The notes beneath the pieces are model-generated. The model was not told the DNA's origin. It did not search any database and was given only the letters and a program-made list of their open reading frames with translations. DNA of 9,774 bases, from positions 1 through 9,774 of the forward strand of contig CALAUY010000109.1 in the NCBI GenBank assembly GCA_937892015.1. Direction: 5' to 3'. Source of the DNA: an uncultured Bacteroidales bacterium. Lineage in GTDB: Bacteria > Bacteroidota > Bacteroidia > Bacteroidales > Paludibacteraceae. Positions 1-6,830 of this stretch are shown here, piece after piece (within the stretch, counting starts at the first letter, position 1; each line of letters begins with the position of its first letter). Made by a program: the position numbers and the translations under genes.

Positions 1-877
1 CGGCCTCGCCTTCTTCGTGGTCGTGGTCGTGATGATGATGGTGATGTTCATGCTCTTCGTGTTCGTGGTGATGTTCATGCTCTTCGTGTTCGTGGTGATG
101 CTCATGTTCATCGTCATCGTCGTCATCATCATCATCCTCATCGACATCGCCCTCTACGCCGTGAATCCATGCGGCAGAGCCTGCTACGCGGTCGAAATCG
201 AAACTGCCTGTTCCGACGAGTTTATCCAAATCGACATCGCAATAGTCGCAGTCGATAATCTCCGCTTCGGGTTGGATGGCGCGAATAATTGCGCGGATAT
301 GGTCGAGTTCGGCGGTGCTGACTTCTGACGCTTTGTTCAGCAAGATCATGTTGCAGAACTCCAGCTGTTGGATGATAAGGTTCTCGATGTCGTCTTCATC
401 CAAGTGCTTTTTCTGCAGGTTGTCACCAGAAGCGAACTCATCGCGCATACGCAGTGCATCGACCACTGTCGTGATGCTGTCAACGACGGGCAACCCATCT
501 TTAGCGTATGCGGGTGCCACGACCGAATAGGAGCAGATAGTCTGCGCGATGGGTGCCGGTTCGCAGATGCCGCTGGCCTCGATGACGATATAATCGAATT
601 TGTTTGACGCGACAATCTCGTGCAGTTGTTCAATGAGGTCGGTGCGCAGTGTGCAGCAGATGCAACCGTTCTGAAGAGCCACGAGTGAGTCGTCTTGTTG
701 TGAGACGATGCCGCCTTGCTGAATGAGCGATGCGTCAATGTTGACCTCCCCGAGGTCGTTGACGATGACGGCGAACTTGATTCCCTGTCTGTTCTGCAGT
801 ATGCGGTTGAGGAGTGTGGTTTTTCCGCTTCCGAGATATCCTGTGAGAAGCAGAACGGGTGTTTGTCGGATGATCAT
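1..877 (-). CDS. CobW/G3E-family GTP-binding protein with His-rich metal-binding segment (3' end cut by window edge)
   Basis: This is a G3E P-loop GTPase of the CobW/COG0523 group, a family linked to delivery or homeostasis of zinc and other metals. The first 292 codons are present and the rest lies beyond the left edge. Visible motifs are the Walker A GYLGSGKT (residues 13-20), the family metal motif GCICC (71-75), the EASG switch-like motif (100-103) and LLNKAS (179-184). The last stands where NKxD is expected, so the guanine-specifying Asp is replaced by Ser. After about residue 240 comes an acidic run (Asp/Glu 242-257) and then a His/Glu/Asp stretch with 19 His between residues 258 and 287, a likely metal-binding loop. 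The CobW C-terminal domain is not visible. The ATG at 877 fits because Walker A follows at once. The first 143 bases overlap the helicase gene in another frame. The family call is sure; the metal and client are unknown. Confidence 0.93.
   Translation of the reverse strand, partial: MIIRQTPVLLLTGYLGSGKTTLLNRILQNRQGIKFAVIVNDLGEVNIDASLIQQGGIVSQQDDSLVALQNGCICCTLRTDLIEQLHEIVASNKFDYIVIEASGICEPAPIAQTICSYSVVAPAYAKDGLPVVDSITTVVDALRMRDEFASGDNLQKKHLDEDDIENLIIQQLEFCNMILLNKASEVSTAELDHIRAIIRAIQPEAEIIDCDYCDVDLDKLVGTGSFDFDRVAGSAAWIHGVEGDVDEDDDDDDDDDEHEHHHEHEEHEHHHEHEEHEHHHHHHDHDHEEGEA
26..106 (-). repeat. 27-bp direct repeat encoding the His/Glu-rich segment of the CobW protein
   Basis: Bases 80-106 and 53-79 are two copies of a 27-base unit that differ at one position, a synonymous Glu codon change. 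Each encodes the nonapeptide HEHHHEHEE. A third, diverged unit at 26-52 begins the same way (HEHHH) and then turns into a plain His run. The near-identity suggests recent in-frame duplication or slippage, so the length of this segment may vary between strains. Confidence 0.85.
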
Positions 878-2057
878 TTTCCAGTGTGTTTATAGTGTCA
901 GTATGTATGTTTAGTCGCTCGATGGGATAACCCAAGAAGCGTTCGATTTTATTGAAGAAAAATTGGTCTTTCTCGTTGACGAGGGTGATGGCCTCACCGC
1001 TCTTGCTCTGCGGACCGTCTGTGGTGTCGGAGAGTCCTGTTCCGCCGCGTGCGGTACGTCCGATACGATGCACGTAATCCTCGGCATCGGGCGGCACGTT
1101 GTAGTTGATAACCAATGGTATATCGTCCACATCGATGCCACGTGCGACGATGTCGGTGGCGATGAGGATATCTATCTTGCCGTTACGGAAATCGAGCATC
1201 ACCTCTTCGCGCTCTTTCTGCGTGAGGTCAGAGTGCATCTGTCGCACACGGGCGTTGCCTCGTGCAAGGTCGTGATAGAGGTCTTTCACGCCGGCTTTCT
1301 TACCCACAAAGACGATGACTTTGTTGAGATGCCGCTCGCTTAGGAGGTGCTTGACAATGGCTGTTTTTTGTCCCTCGTGGCAGATGCACGCCATCTGGTG
1401 GATGGTTTCGGGTGGCCGACTGATGGCGATGTTCACCTCGACAGGATTGCGCATGAACGTTTTGGCCAGACGGCGCAGTTCTTGCGGCATAGTGGCCGAG
1501 AAAAGGATTGTTTGGCGCTCTTTGGGCAGTCGGGCAACGATACTCATGATGTCGTCGAAGAAACCCATGTCGAGCATGCGATCGGCCTCATCGAGAATGA
1601 AATACTTGACGCCGGAGAGATTGACGTCGTACAGGTTCATGTGTGAGAGCAACCGACCGGGTGTGGCGATGACGATGTCTGCCCCTTGCGTCAGTCCCTG
1701 TTGTTGCGCTGCCCATGCCACGCCGTCGTTGCCGCCATAGATGCAGACGGACGATAAGGGCACATAAAACGAGAAGCCCTCCATCTGTTGGTCAATCTGT
1801 TGCGCCAGTTCGCGCGTCGGTGCCATGATGATGGCGTTCACTTTATCTTGGGCGTGCTCGTGCACTAAGAGGTTGTTAAGTAGCGGCAGGATATACGCGG
1901 CCGTTTTGCCCGTGCCCGTCTGCGCACAGGAGATAACATCTCTTCCCTCCATGATGACCGGTATCGCTTTTGCCTGAACGGGCGTACATTCTTCGAAATG
2001 CATGTCCCACAGAGCGTCCAGTAACTCGTCTTCTAAATTCAGTTCATCGAAATACAT
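735..2057 (-). CDS. DEAD-box ATP-dependent RNA helicase (RhlE-like)
   Basis: This is a 440-residue cytoplasmic ATP-dependent RNA helicase of superfamily 2. Motifs appear in order: Q motif around FEECTPVQ (21-28), motif I AQTGTGKT (45-52), PTRELAQQ (80-87), TPGR (132-135), DEAD (156-159), SAT (187-189), the second RecA-like lobe with VIVFV (247-251), ATDIVARGID (300-309) and HRIGRTAR (330-337). About 14 residues (338-351, Gly/Ser/Asp-rich) sit between motif VI and the next strand, where many relatives have a short link. The start is taken at the ATG at 2057, which shares one base with the upstream stop (TAATG); a TTG at 2066 would add three residues. The last 46 or so residues are basic and are read out of frame across the start of the CobW gene. 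That tail is either real and overprinted or the result of a lost stop. RNA targets cannot be inferred. Confidence 0.95.
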   Translation of the reverse strand: MYFDELNLEDELLDALWDMHFEECTPVQAKAIPVIMEGRDVISCAQTGTGKTAAYILPLLNNLLVHEHAQDKVNAIIMAPTRELAQQIDQQMEGFSFYVPLSSVCIYGGNDGVAWAAQQQGLTQGADIVIATPGRLLSHMNLYDVNLSGVKYFILDEADRMLDMGFFDDIMSIVARLPKERQTILFSATMPQELRRLAKTFMRNPVEVNIAISRPPETIHQMACICHEGQKTAIVKHLLSERHLNKVIVFVGKKAGVKDLYHDLARGNARVRQMHSDLTQKEREEVMLDFRNGKIDILIATDIVARGIDVDDIPLVINYNVPPDAEDYVHRIGRTARGGTGLSDTTDGPQSKSGEAITLVNEKDQFFFNKIERFLGYPIERLNIHTDTINTLENDHPTNTRSASHRISRKRKNHTPQPHTAEQTGNQVRRHRQRPRGGQH

Positions 2058-3577
2058 TATTCCCAATTCTCAAAAATTTCGGACCCATACACGTTATTCT
2101 CTTCTGCATCGTGCAGCGGCGTCCATATCTGCGCGAAGAACGGGTTCTCTTTTGCCACTGCATCCCAGTGCCAGGGCCGCTCCCCGGGCTCGCCCTTGTA
2201 CGGCCATGGCAGGTCTAAATAGTCCCAATGGCCGCCGAGTAGGATTAGTCGGGGTGAGGCCTCGAACTGATGTCCGGAAGCGCTCTGCCACGTGAGACGG
2301 GTGTCAAGGTCGCCTTTCACCATCGTCTTTGAGAGGCATTTGCCGCCACGAAAAGCCGCAGCTTGCTGCATGTCCTCAAGCGTCAGTTCGCTGAGCGGTT
2401 TACTCTCGTCGTAACCATGGTTGAGTAGCACAACCTCGTCGGACGGCTCGCTCAGATCCATCTCTTTCCATGGCTTGATGGCATGGTACTTGTCGAGACT
2501 GCCATAGTAGGCACTGATGCGCGGTTGCACATGATGTTTGACCCACCATTGCGTGCCGTGTACAGGACTGTTTGCCATCTTGCGCATCGCTATTTTGACG
2601 ATATGCGGCACGAGTTTTGCCACTTTGGTCACCGAGGCCAAACGTATGGCCCACGGCAGGTCGGGGGATGCGACCATCCGACGGAAATACTCCTCGATGG
2701 GCACGTTCTCACGGAAATGGAGGTAGTTCTCCAGCACATCGCTGTCCAAATACCACGCACCGTGAAAATTGCGCGTCGTGAACCACCGACTCTCGAAGAT
2801 TCTCTCGGGTTTAGGGCACCCGATGGCATCGAGTAGCAGACATTCGAACTTATAGTTGCTTATTCGGTACTCTTTGCCCGAACCGATGTTGTAGTAGCGT
2901 TTCCAGAACTCTTCGGGCACGTCGGGTCGGCATACGCGTTCGAGCAGTCGTCCCGAATCTTCCACTGTGGCCCATTCGAGCACGCCGCGTACGGGCACGT
3001 AGAACATGATGGGGTCGTAGTTCTTCAGTATGGCGGGGTAGAGGATGCCCGACTGTCGCAGACTGACCCAATGCCGGATGCCCGAGTCGGTGATGAGTCT
3101 CTCTGCCGCCACTTTGGTGAGCCCGTAATGGTCGTAAGCACTCACGCAGATAGGGTCGCCCGTTCGGCACCAATGCAGCGGCTCGCGTCGGTCACCCATC
3201 TGCGCTACTGAGCCGATATACACCACTTTGGGCTGCTTGTCGCCTTGTGCCAGCACCGCTTTGACCACGTTCTCCGTTGCGGCCATATTGATTTTACGGG
3301 TGAGGGTGGGCTGATAGTCTGCTTTGGGCGACACCATTCCGCCAACGTGCAACACAATATCCGAACCGCATACTCCCCGAAGAACCGCCTCGTAGTCGCG
3401 CAAATCGCCCCAAACGACATCTACATCGTCTTGTACGCGCGCGAGTAGGCGCACGTTCTTTTTGCTTTTTCGCGCGAGCACGCGTATATGATAGTGACTC
3501 TTATGGGCAAGCAGTTCCTGTAATCCGGCCTGACCCATCGTGCCCGTTGCTCCGGTCAAAAATACGGTTGTCTTCAT
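2057..3577 (-). CDS. NAD(P)-dependent extended SDR (epimerase/dehydratase family) with unassigned C-terminal domain
   Basis: This 506-residue protein starts with a Rossmann fold of the extended short-chain dehydrogenase type. The nucleotide-binding glycines are TGATGTMG (8-15), an acidic residue pair follows in GDLRD (57-61), and the catalytic set is Ser123, Tyr151 and Lys155 (YGLTK). Residues 225-305 resemble the substrate-binding lobe of epimerase/dehydratase proteins (YYNIGSG at 228-234). About 180-200 further residues are unusual, because family members are commonly 300-350 residues long. This extension is rich in Trp and His and contains SGHQFEASP (434-442) and LGGHWDYLD (447-455); I do not recognise a named domain. 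No signal peptide or membrane segment is evident. The start ATG overlaps the antiporter stop (ATGA), and its stop overlaps the helicase start, so it is probably translated as part of the same operon. The substrate is unknown; a nucleotide sugar, sterol-like or other small molecule are all possible. Confidence 0.88.
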   Translation of the reverse strand: MKTTVFLTGATGTMGQAGLQELLAHKSHYHIRVLARKSKKNVRLLARVQDDVDVVWGDLRDYEAVLRGVCGSDIVLHVGGMVSPKADYQPTLTRKINMAATENVVKAVLAQGDKQPKVVYIGSVAQMGDRREPLHWCRTGDPICVSAYDHYGLTKVAAERLITDSGIRHWVSLRQSGILYPAILKNYDPIMFYVPVRGVLEWATVEDSGRLLERVCRPDVPEEFWKRYYNIGSGKEYRISNYKFECLLLDAIGCPKPERIFESRWFTTRNFHGAWYLDSDVLENYLHFRENVPIEEYFRRMVASPDLPWAIRLASVTKVAKLVPHIVKIAMRKMANSPVHGTQWWVKHHVQPRISAYYGSLDKYHAIKPWKEMDLSEPSDEVVLLNHGYDESKPLSELTLEDMQQAAAFRGGKCLSKTMVKGDLDTRLTWQSASGHQFEASPRLILLGGHWDYLDLPWPYKGEPGERPWHWDAVAKENPFFAQIWTPLHDAEENNVYGSEIFENWE

Positions 3578-5184
3578 TGTTCTTTCTGTCGTTTAGCCTG
3601 TTTATGTTGCTCTTTCCGCTCTTTTCCTGATCGGATAAAATTGTTGATAAAACCGCTCGTGTTGCGGATTAGTTCGAGTTCCCAGACATCGTTGTCGTAC
3701 GTACGCACGAGCGCATGCTCTTGGTCGGACATCACGAGCAGGTAGTCGCCTTCTTCTATGAGCGTCTGACCATTGGGGAAGAGGTATTCATCGCCGCGGC
3801 GCAAGATAATAACGAGCGAACTCTTGCCGAGCCCCAAGTCTTTCAGGTGCACGGGAGTTGGTGCCATCTCTTCGGTGACCAGTACTTCTATCGCTTTTTC
3901 CTCAATCTCTTCGGGCAGACTGATGTCGAAATGTGTCGGTTCTTGTCGGTCTTGTTGCGGCAAGGTCAGTCGCATTTTTTTTGCCAGCCAAGAGAGTGTC
4001 ATTCCTTGTGAGAGCAGCGACACAATCGTGCAGACGAAAGCGATGTTGAAGAGGATGTCCGAATTAGGGACGCCGTCCGCTGCGCACTTGATGGCCAGAA
4101 TAATCGGCACGGCTCCTTTCAGCCCTACCCACGATACGTACGATTTGTCGATGCGGTTGAACTGCTTGAACGGCCATAGTGTCAGATAAACTGCCAACGG
4201 ACGCGCGATGAAAATCATGATGGCGCTGATTATCAATGCCGGGACTGCTGCCTTGATGAGCGAATGAGGCGAGACCAGCAGACCCAGAACCAAGAACATC
4301 ATCAGTTGTGCGAGCCATGAGAGACCATCGATAAAACCCATTGTGTTGCGCTTGTAGGGGAACTTACTATTGCCGATAACCAGTCCGCCTATGTACACTG
4401 CGAGGTAACTATTGCCGCCCAAGAAATACGCGACAGAATAGATGAAGATGCACGCCGTCAGAATCATGATGGGGTACAAGCTCGTGTTGCTCAGCGACAT
4501 GCGGTTCATCAAATTGGTCATCAACTTTGCGAAACCAAAACCCACGACCAATCCAAAGAGGACTGACCACGTGATGGAGATGAACACGCTGACCCCCACT
4601 TGCCAAGCGAGTTGGTGTTTTGTCAAGAGGTCAATCATCGTGACGGTGATGATGTAGGCCATTGGGTCGTTGCTACCCGACTCCAGTTCGAGCAACGGGC
4701 GCAAGTTGTGTTTGAGTCGGATGCCGTTATTGCCGAGTATGGAAAAGACCGACGAGGCATCGGTGGAAGACATCATCGCCGACATCAACAGTGCGAAAGG
4801 CAACGTCACAAAACTGAAATTGCCGAAGAGTTGGAACACGCCCCAGATGGCTAAACCGCTGAATAGCCATGTCAGCGCAACCCCCACAGTGGCCAGCATC
4901 GCTCCCGGCCACATCACGGGTTGAATGTCCACGAACTTCGTGCCCATCCCACCCGCAAAAAGGATGATACAGAGCGAAATACTACTCAGTATCTCCGCTC
5001 CGTTCATGTTATCGAACCGTAGGCCAACGGGTCCATCCTCGCCGAAAAGCATTCCCACTGCCAAGAACAGTAGCAAGGCGGGGATGCCCAACTTGCTACT
5101 CAACTTGTCAGTGAAAATACTGGCGAAGAAGAGCAGCGAGATAATCAGCAACATCAACTCAACATGGTCGGACGAGAAAGTCAT
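3574..5184 (-). CDS. nhaP2: CPA1-type potassium(sodium)/proton antiporter with C-terminal RCK_C/TrkA-C domain (NhaP2-like)
   Basis: This 536-residue inner-membrane protein exchanges a monovalent cation for protons, supporting pH and K+/Na+ homeostasis. About 12 hydrophobic segments fill residues 8-405. Family landmarks are ALLLFLAVGMLFGEDGP (36-52), SSTDASSVFSIL (139-150) and ESGSNDPMA (168-176), whose Asn172-Asp173 pair corresponds to the ion-exchange site of CPA1 antiporters. Residues 420-500 form a soluble TrkA-C (RCK_C) domain, the arrangement seen in NhaP2/CvrA potassium/proton antiporters, which suggests gating by a cytoplasmic ligand. The tail (519-536) is Lys/Arg/Gln-rich. The ATG at 5184 places the first membrane helix at the expected distance. 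It is the first of the four overlapping genes and follows the thioredoxin gene after 73 bases of heptad repeats; no convincing promoter was seen in that gap. Fold and transport class are sure; K+ versus Na+ preference is inferred from the domain layout. Confidence 0.92.
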   Translation of the reverse strand: MTFSSDHVELMLLIISLLFFASIFTDKLSSKLGIPALLLFLAVGMLFGEDGPVGLRFDNMNGAEILSSISLCIILFAGGMGTKFVDIQPVMWPGAMLATVGVALTWLFSGLAIWGVFQLFGNFSFVTLPFALLMSAMMSSTDASSVFSILGNNGIRLKHNLRPLLELESGSNDPMAYIITVTMIDLLTKHQLAWQVGVSVFISITWSVLFGLVVGFGFAKLMTNLMNRMSLSNTSLYPIMILTACIFIYSVAYFLGGNSYLAVYIGGLVIGNSKFPYKRNTMGFIDGLSWLAQLMMFLVLGLLVSPHSLIKAAVPALIISAIMIFIARPLAVYLTLWPFKQFNRIDKSYVSWVGLKGAVPIILAIKCAADGVPNSDILFNIAFVCTIVSLLSQGMTLSWLAKKMRLTLPQQDRQEPTHFDISLPEEIEEKAIEVLVTEEMAPTPVHLKDLGLGKSSLVIILRRGDEYLFPNGQTLIEEGDYLLVMSDQEHALVRTYDNDVWELELIRNTSGFINNFIRSGKERKEQHKQAKRQKEQ

Positions 5185-5195
5185 GACAATTTAAA

Positions 5196-5270
5196 AGTTT
5201 ATAGTTTATAGTTTATAGTTTATAGTTTATAGTTTATAGTAGTTTAAAGTTTATCGTTTATCGTTTATCG
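5196..5270. repeat. Heptanucleotide tandem repeat (AGTTTAT / CGTTTAT units)
   Basis: Six perfect AGTTTAT units run from 5196 to 5237. An AGT remnant, a changed unit AGTTTAA, one more AGTTTAT and two CGTTTAT units follow, ending near 5268. On the minus strand each unit reads ATAAACT or ATAAACG, giving a TAA every 7 bases and therefore stops in all three frames within 21 bases. The array fills nearly the whole gap between the thioredoxin and antiporter genes and reaches into the last codons of the thioredoxin gene. Confidence 0.95.
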
Positions 5271-5698
5271 GTTTTTGTTTCTTTCTTCAGCAACACTTCC
5301 TGAATGGCCTGTTCGAGCATCTCTTTAGGTTGCAGTCCGCGCGCAACTTGCGGCATGCCTTTCACGGGAATGAAGATAATCATCGGGATTGAACTTGCCT
5401 GAAAATAGTACGCCAGTTCGCGCTCTTTATCGACGTTGACCTTGTAGAACACCACCTCTCCGCAGTGCTCTTCGGCCAGTTCGGCCATGATAGGTGCCAG
5501 TCGCCTGCAAGGGCCACACCAATCGGCGTAGAGGTCGATGATGCATGGTTTGTCGCCTTTGTACTGCCAGACAGAGTCCTTCGTGTAGTCGAAAACGTCC
5601 GTTTTGAACGCCGCTGTGGTCAGATAACGCACGTCATCTTGGGCACATACAGAGCCCAAAATAACACTCATTGCGACAAGAAGAAGCAGTTTTTTCAT
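5258..5698 (-). CDS. Exported thioredoxin-like protein (WCGPC)
   Basis: This is a 146-residue thioredoxin-fold protein predicted to be exported to the periplasm. Residues 1-19 form a signal peptide (MKK, a hydrophobic stretch, likely signal peptidase I cleavage after VCA before QDD); the residues before Cys18 do not fit a lipobox. The mature part has the strand CIIDLYADW leading into the redox motif WCGPC (60-64) and the cis-proline in SIPM (Pro105), so a working thiol-disulfide oxidoreductase is expected. It probably reduces or shuffles disulfides of envelope proteins. The ATG at 5698 is preferred to one 14 codons upstream because the signal peptide begins exactly there and the longer form would run into the aroB promoter region. 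The last residues (DKR) and the TAA stop are read from the heptad repeat, so the original C-terminus may have been altered by repeat growth. It lies upstream of the antiporter and may share its transcript. The partner protein is unknown. Confidence 0.93.
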   Translation of the reverse strand: MKKLLLLVAMSVILGSVCAQDDVRYLTTAAFKTDVFDYTKDSVWQYKGDKPCIIDLYADWCGPCRRLAPIMAELAEEHCGEVVFYKVNVDKERELAYYFQASSIPMIIFIPVKGMPQVARGLQPKEMLEQAIQEVLLKKETKTDKR

Positions 5699-5721
5699 AA
5701 AAATATCGTTTTTTTTCACTA

Positions 5722-5757
5722 TTTTGTTGCGTAGTTCCAAAAAAAGCAGTAACTTTG
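5722..5757 (+). promoter_or_regulatory. Bacteroidota-type promoter for aroB
   Basis: TTTTGTTG (5722-5729) and TAACTTTG (5750-5757) match the -33 TTG and -7 TAnnTTTG elements of the primary sigma factor of Bacteroidota, with 20 bases between the TTG and the TA. Transcription would begin near 5763-5766, giving a leader of only 12-15 bases before the ATG at 5778. It sits in the divergent gap between the thioredoxin and aroB genes. I found no comparably good minus-strand promoter for the thioredoxin gene there. Confidence 0.8.
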
Positions 5758-5777
5758 CAGCCTATTTTGAACACATC

Positions 5778-6821
5778 ATGATTATCACGACTGACATCGA
5801 CCTCGCTTTGCGCGAGCAGACGGCACTGACATTGCCAGAACAGATTTACGTTTTAGTTGATGAGAACACGCGTGTGCATGCTCTCCCGACCGTCCTACAG
5901 ACCCTTTCGTTGCCGCCCGAACATATCTGTTGCGTTCCTGCGGGCGAGGAGCACAAAACGCTCGGCACTGTGGAGCAGATTTGGCAGTTCTTGCAGCAAC
6001 AGGGTGCCACGCGCCATTCGCTGCTTTTCTGTCTCGGTGGTGGCGTGTTGACTGACATGGGCGGTTTTGCAGCGGCCACTTTCAAGCGCGGCATCCCGTG
6101 GGTCAACATCCCCACGACATTGCTCGGGATGGTAGATGCCGCGGCCGGGGGCAAGACCGGCTTCAACTATGGAGGCTTCAAGAACGAGATAGGTCTCATC
6201 CGAGAGCCCAAACAGACGATTATCGACCCCGATTTTCTGCGCTCATTACCCCACCGACATTTCCTTTCCGGTTTCGCCGAGATGCTTAAACATGCGCTCA
6301 TTTCCTCGCCGTTGGAGCTGGCATCGGTGTGCGCGTACGACCTCTATAAGCCCGATTTCGAGCAGTTGCAAGAACTCATCTCGCGCTCGGTGGACATCAA
6401 GAGTTATATCGTTGACAGCGACCCAGACGAGACAGGTATGCGCCAGACGCTCAATTTCGGGCACACGGTCGGCCACGCCATCGAGGAGTTCTCGCTCTGT
6501 CACGACGAGACTCCGCTCCTGCACGGTTACGCCGTCCTTTATGGGATGGTGGCCGAACTGTTCCTCTCGATGAGTCAACTCGGTTTTCCGCAACGCGACG
6601 TGCAGTCGGTCATCACCATCATGAAAGAGCATTATGGCAAGCCCGTCTGCGCTTGCAAGGATTATGCGGAGCTCATCGACCTCATGCAGCACGACAAGAA
6701 GAACCCGTCGCCCGAACGCATTACGTTCACTTTGCTCCGCTCTGTGGGCAATTATCAGCTCGGCTGTACAGCGAGCGAAGAGGAGATACGAGAGGCTCTC
6801 GATTTCCTCTTCAACTGCTGA
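5778..6821 (+). CDS. aroB: 3-dehydroquinate synthase
   Basis: This 347-residue cytoplasmic enzyme converts DAHP to 3-dehydroquinate, the second step of the shikimate pathway to chorismate, using NAD and a divalent metal. The NAD-binding part carries GGGVLTDMGGFAAATFKRG (87-105), followed by TTLLGMVDAAAGGKTGFN (113-130). The predicted metal ligands are Glu168 (in FAEMLKH), His229 (in NFGHTVGH) and His249 (in LLHGYAV). DKKNP (306-310) is the late basic motif in its Bacteroidetes form. The length is normal and no catalytic residue looks lost. The ATG at 5778 is preferred to one 18 codons upstream, which would place the start ahead of the promoter core. It is the only plus-strand gene in the window, appears to be transcribed alone from the promoter just upstream, and ends 9 bases from the stop of the convergent phosphorylase gene. 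Confidence 0.97.
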   Translation: MIITTDIDLALREQTALTLPEQIYVLVDENTRVHALPTVLQTLSLPPEHICCVPAGEEHKTLGTVEQIWQFLQQQGATRHSLLFCLGGGVLTDMGGFAAATFKRGIPWVNIPTTLLGMVDAAAGGKTGFNYGGFKNEIGLIREPKQTIIDPDFLRSLPHRHFLSGFAEMLKHALISSPLELASVCAYDLYKPDFEQLQELISRSVDIKSYIVDSDPDETGMRQTLNFGHTVGHAIEEFSLCHDETPLLHGYAVLYGMVAELFLSMSQLGFPQRDVQSVITIMKEHYGKPVCACKDYAELIDLMQHDKKNPSPERITFTLLRSVGNYQLGCTASEEEIREALDFLFNC

Positions 6822-6830
6822 CGAGCTTCT

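Noticed and set aside
17..328. Plus-strand open frame beginning with Val/Met/Phe runs
   Set aside because: It is the complement of the His/Glu/Asp codons of the CobW protein; the hydrophobic look comes from reading those codons on the opposite strand.
2057..2066. TTG start for the helicase at 2066
   Set aside because: The ATG at 2057 overlaps the upstream stop as TAATG, the usual coupled arrangement, and begins the conserved MYFDELNL sequence.
5185..5257. Promoter for the antiporter operon inside the heptad repeat
   Set aside because: TAAACTTT and similar strings occur, but none fits TAnnTTTG with a TTG at the right distance; the genes may be served from upstream of the thioredoxin gene.
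5258..5740. Longer thioredoxin start at 5740
   Set aside because: It would put 14 charged residues ahead of a good signal peptide and overlap the aroB promoter; the ATG at 5698 fits better.
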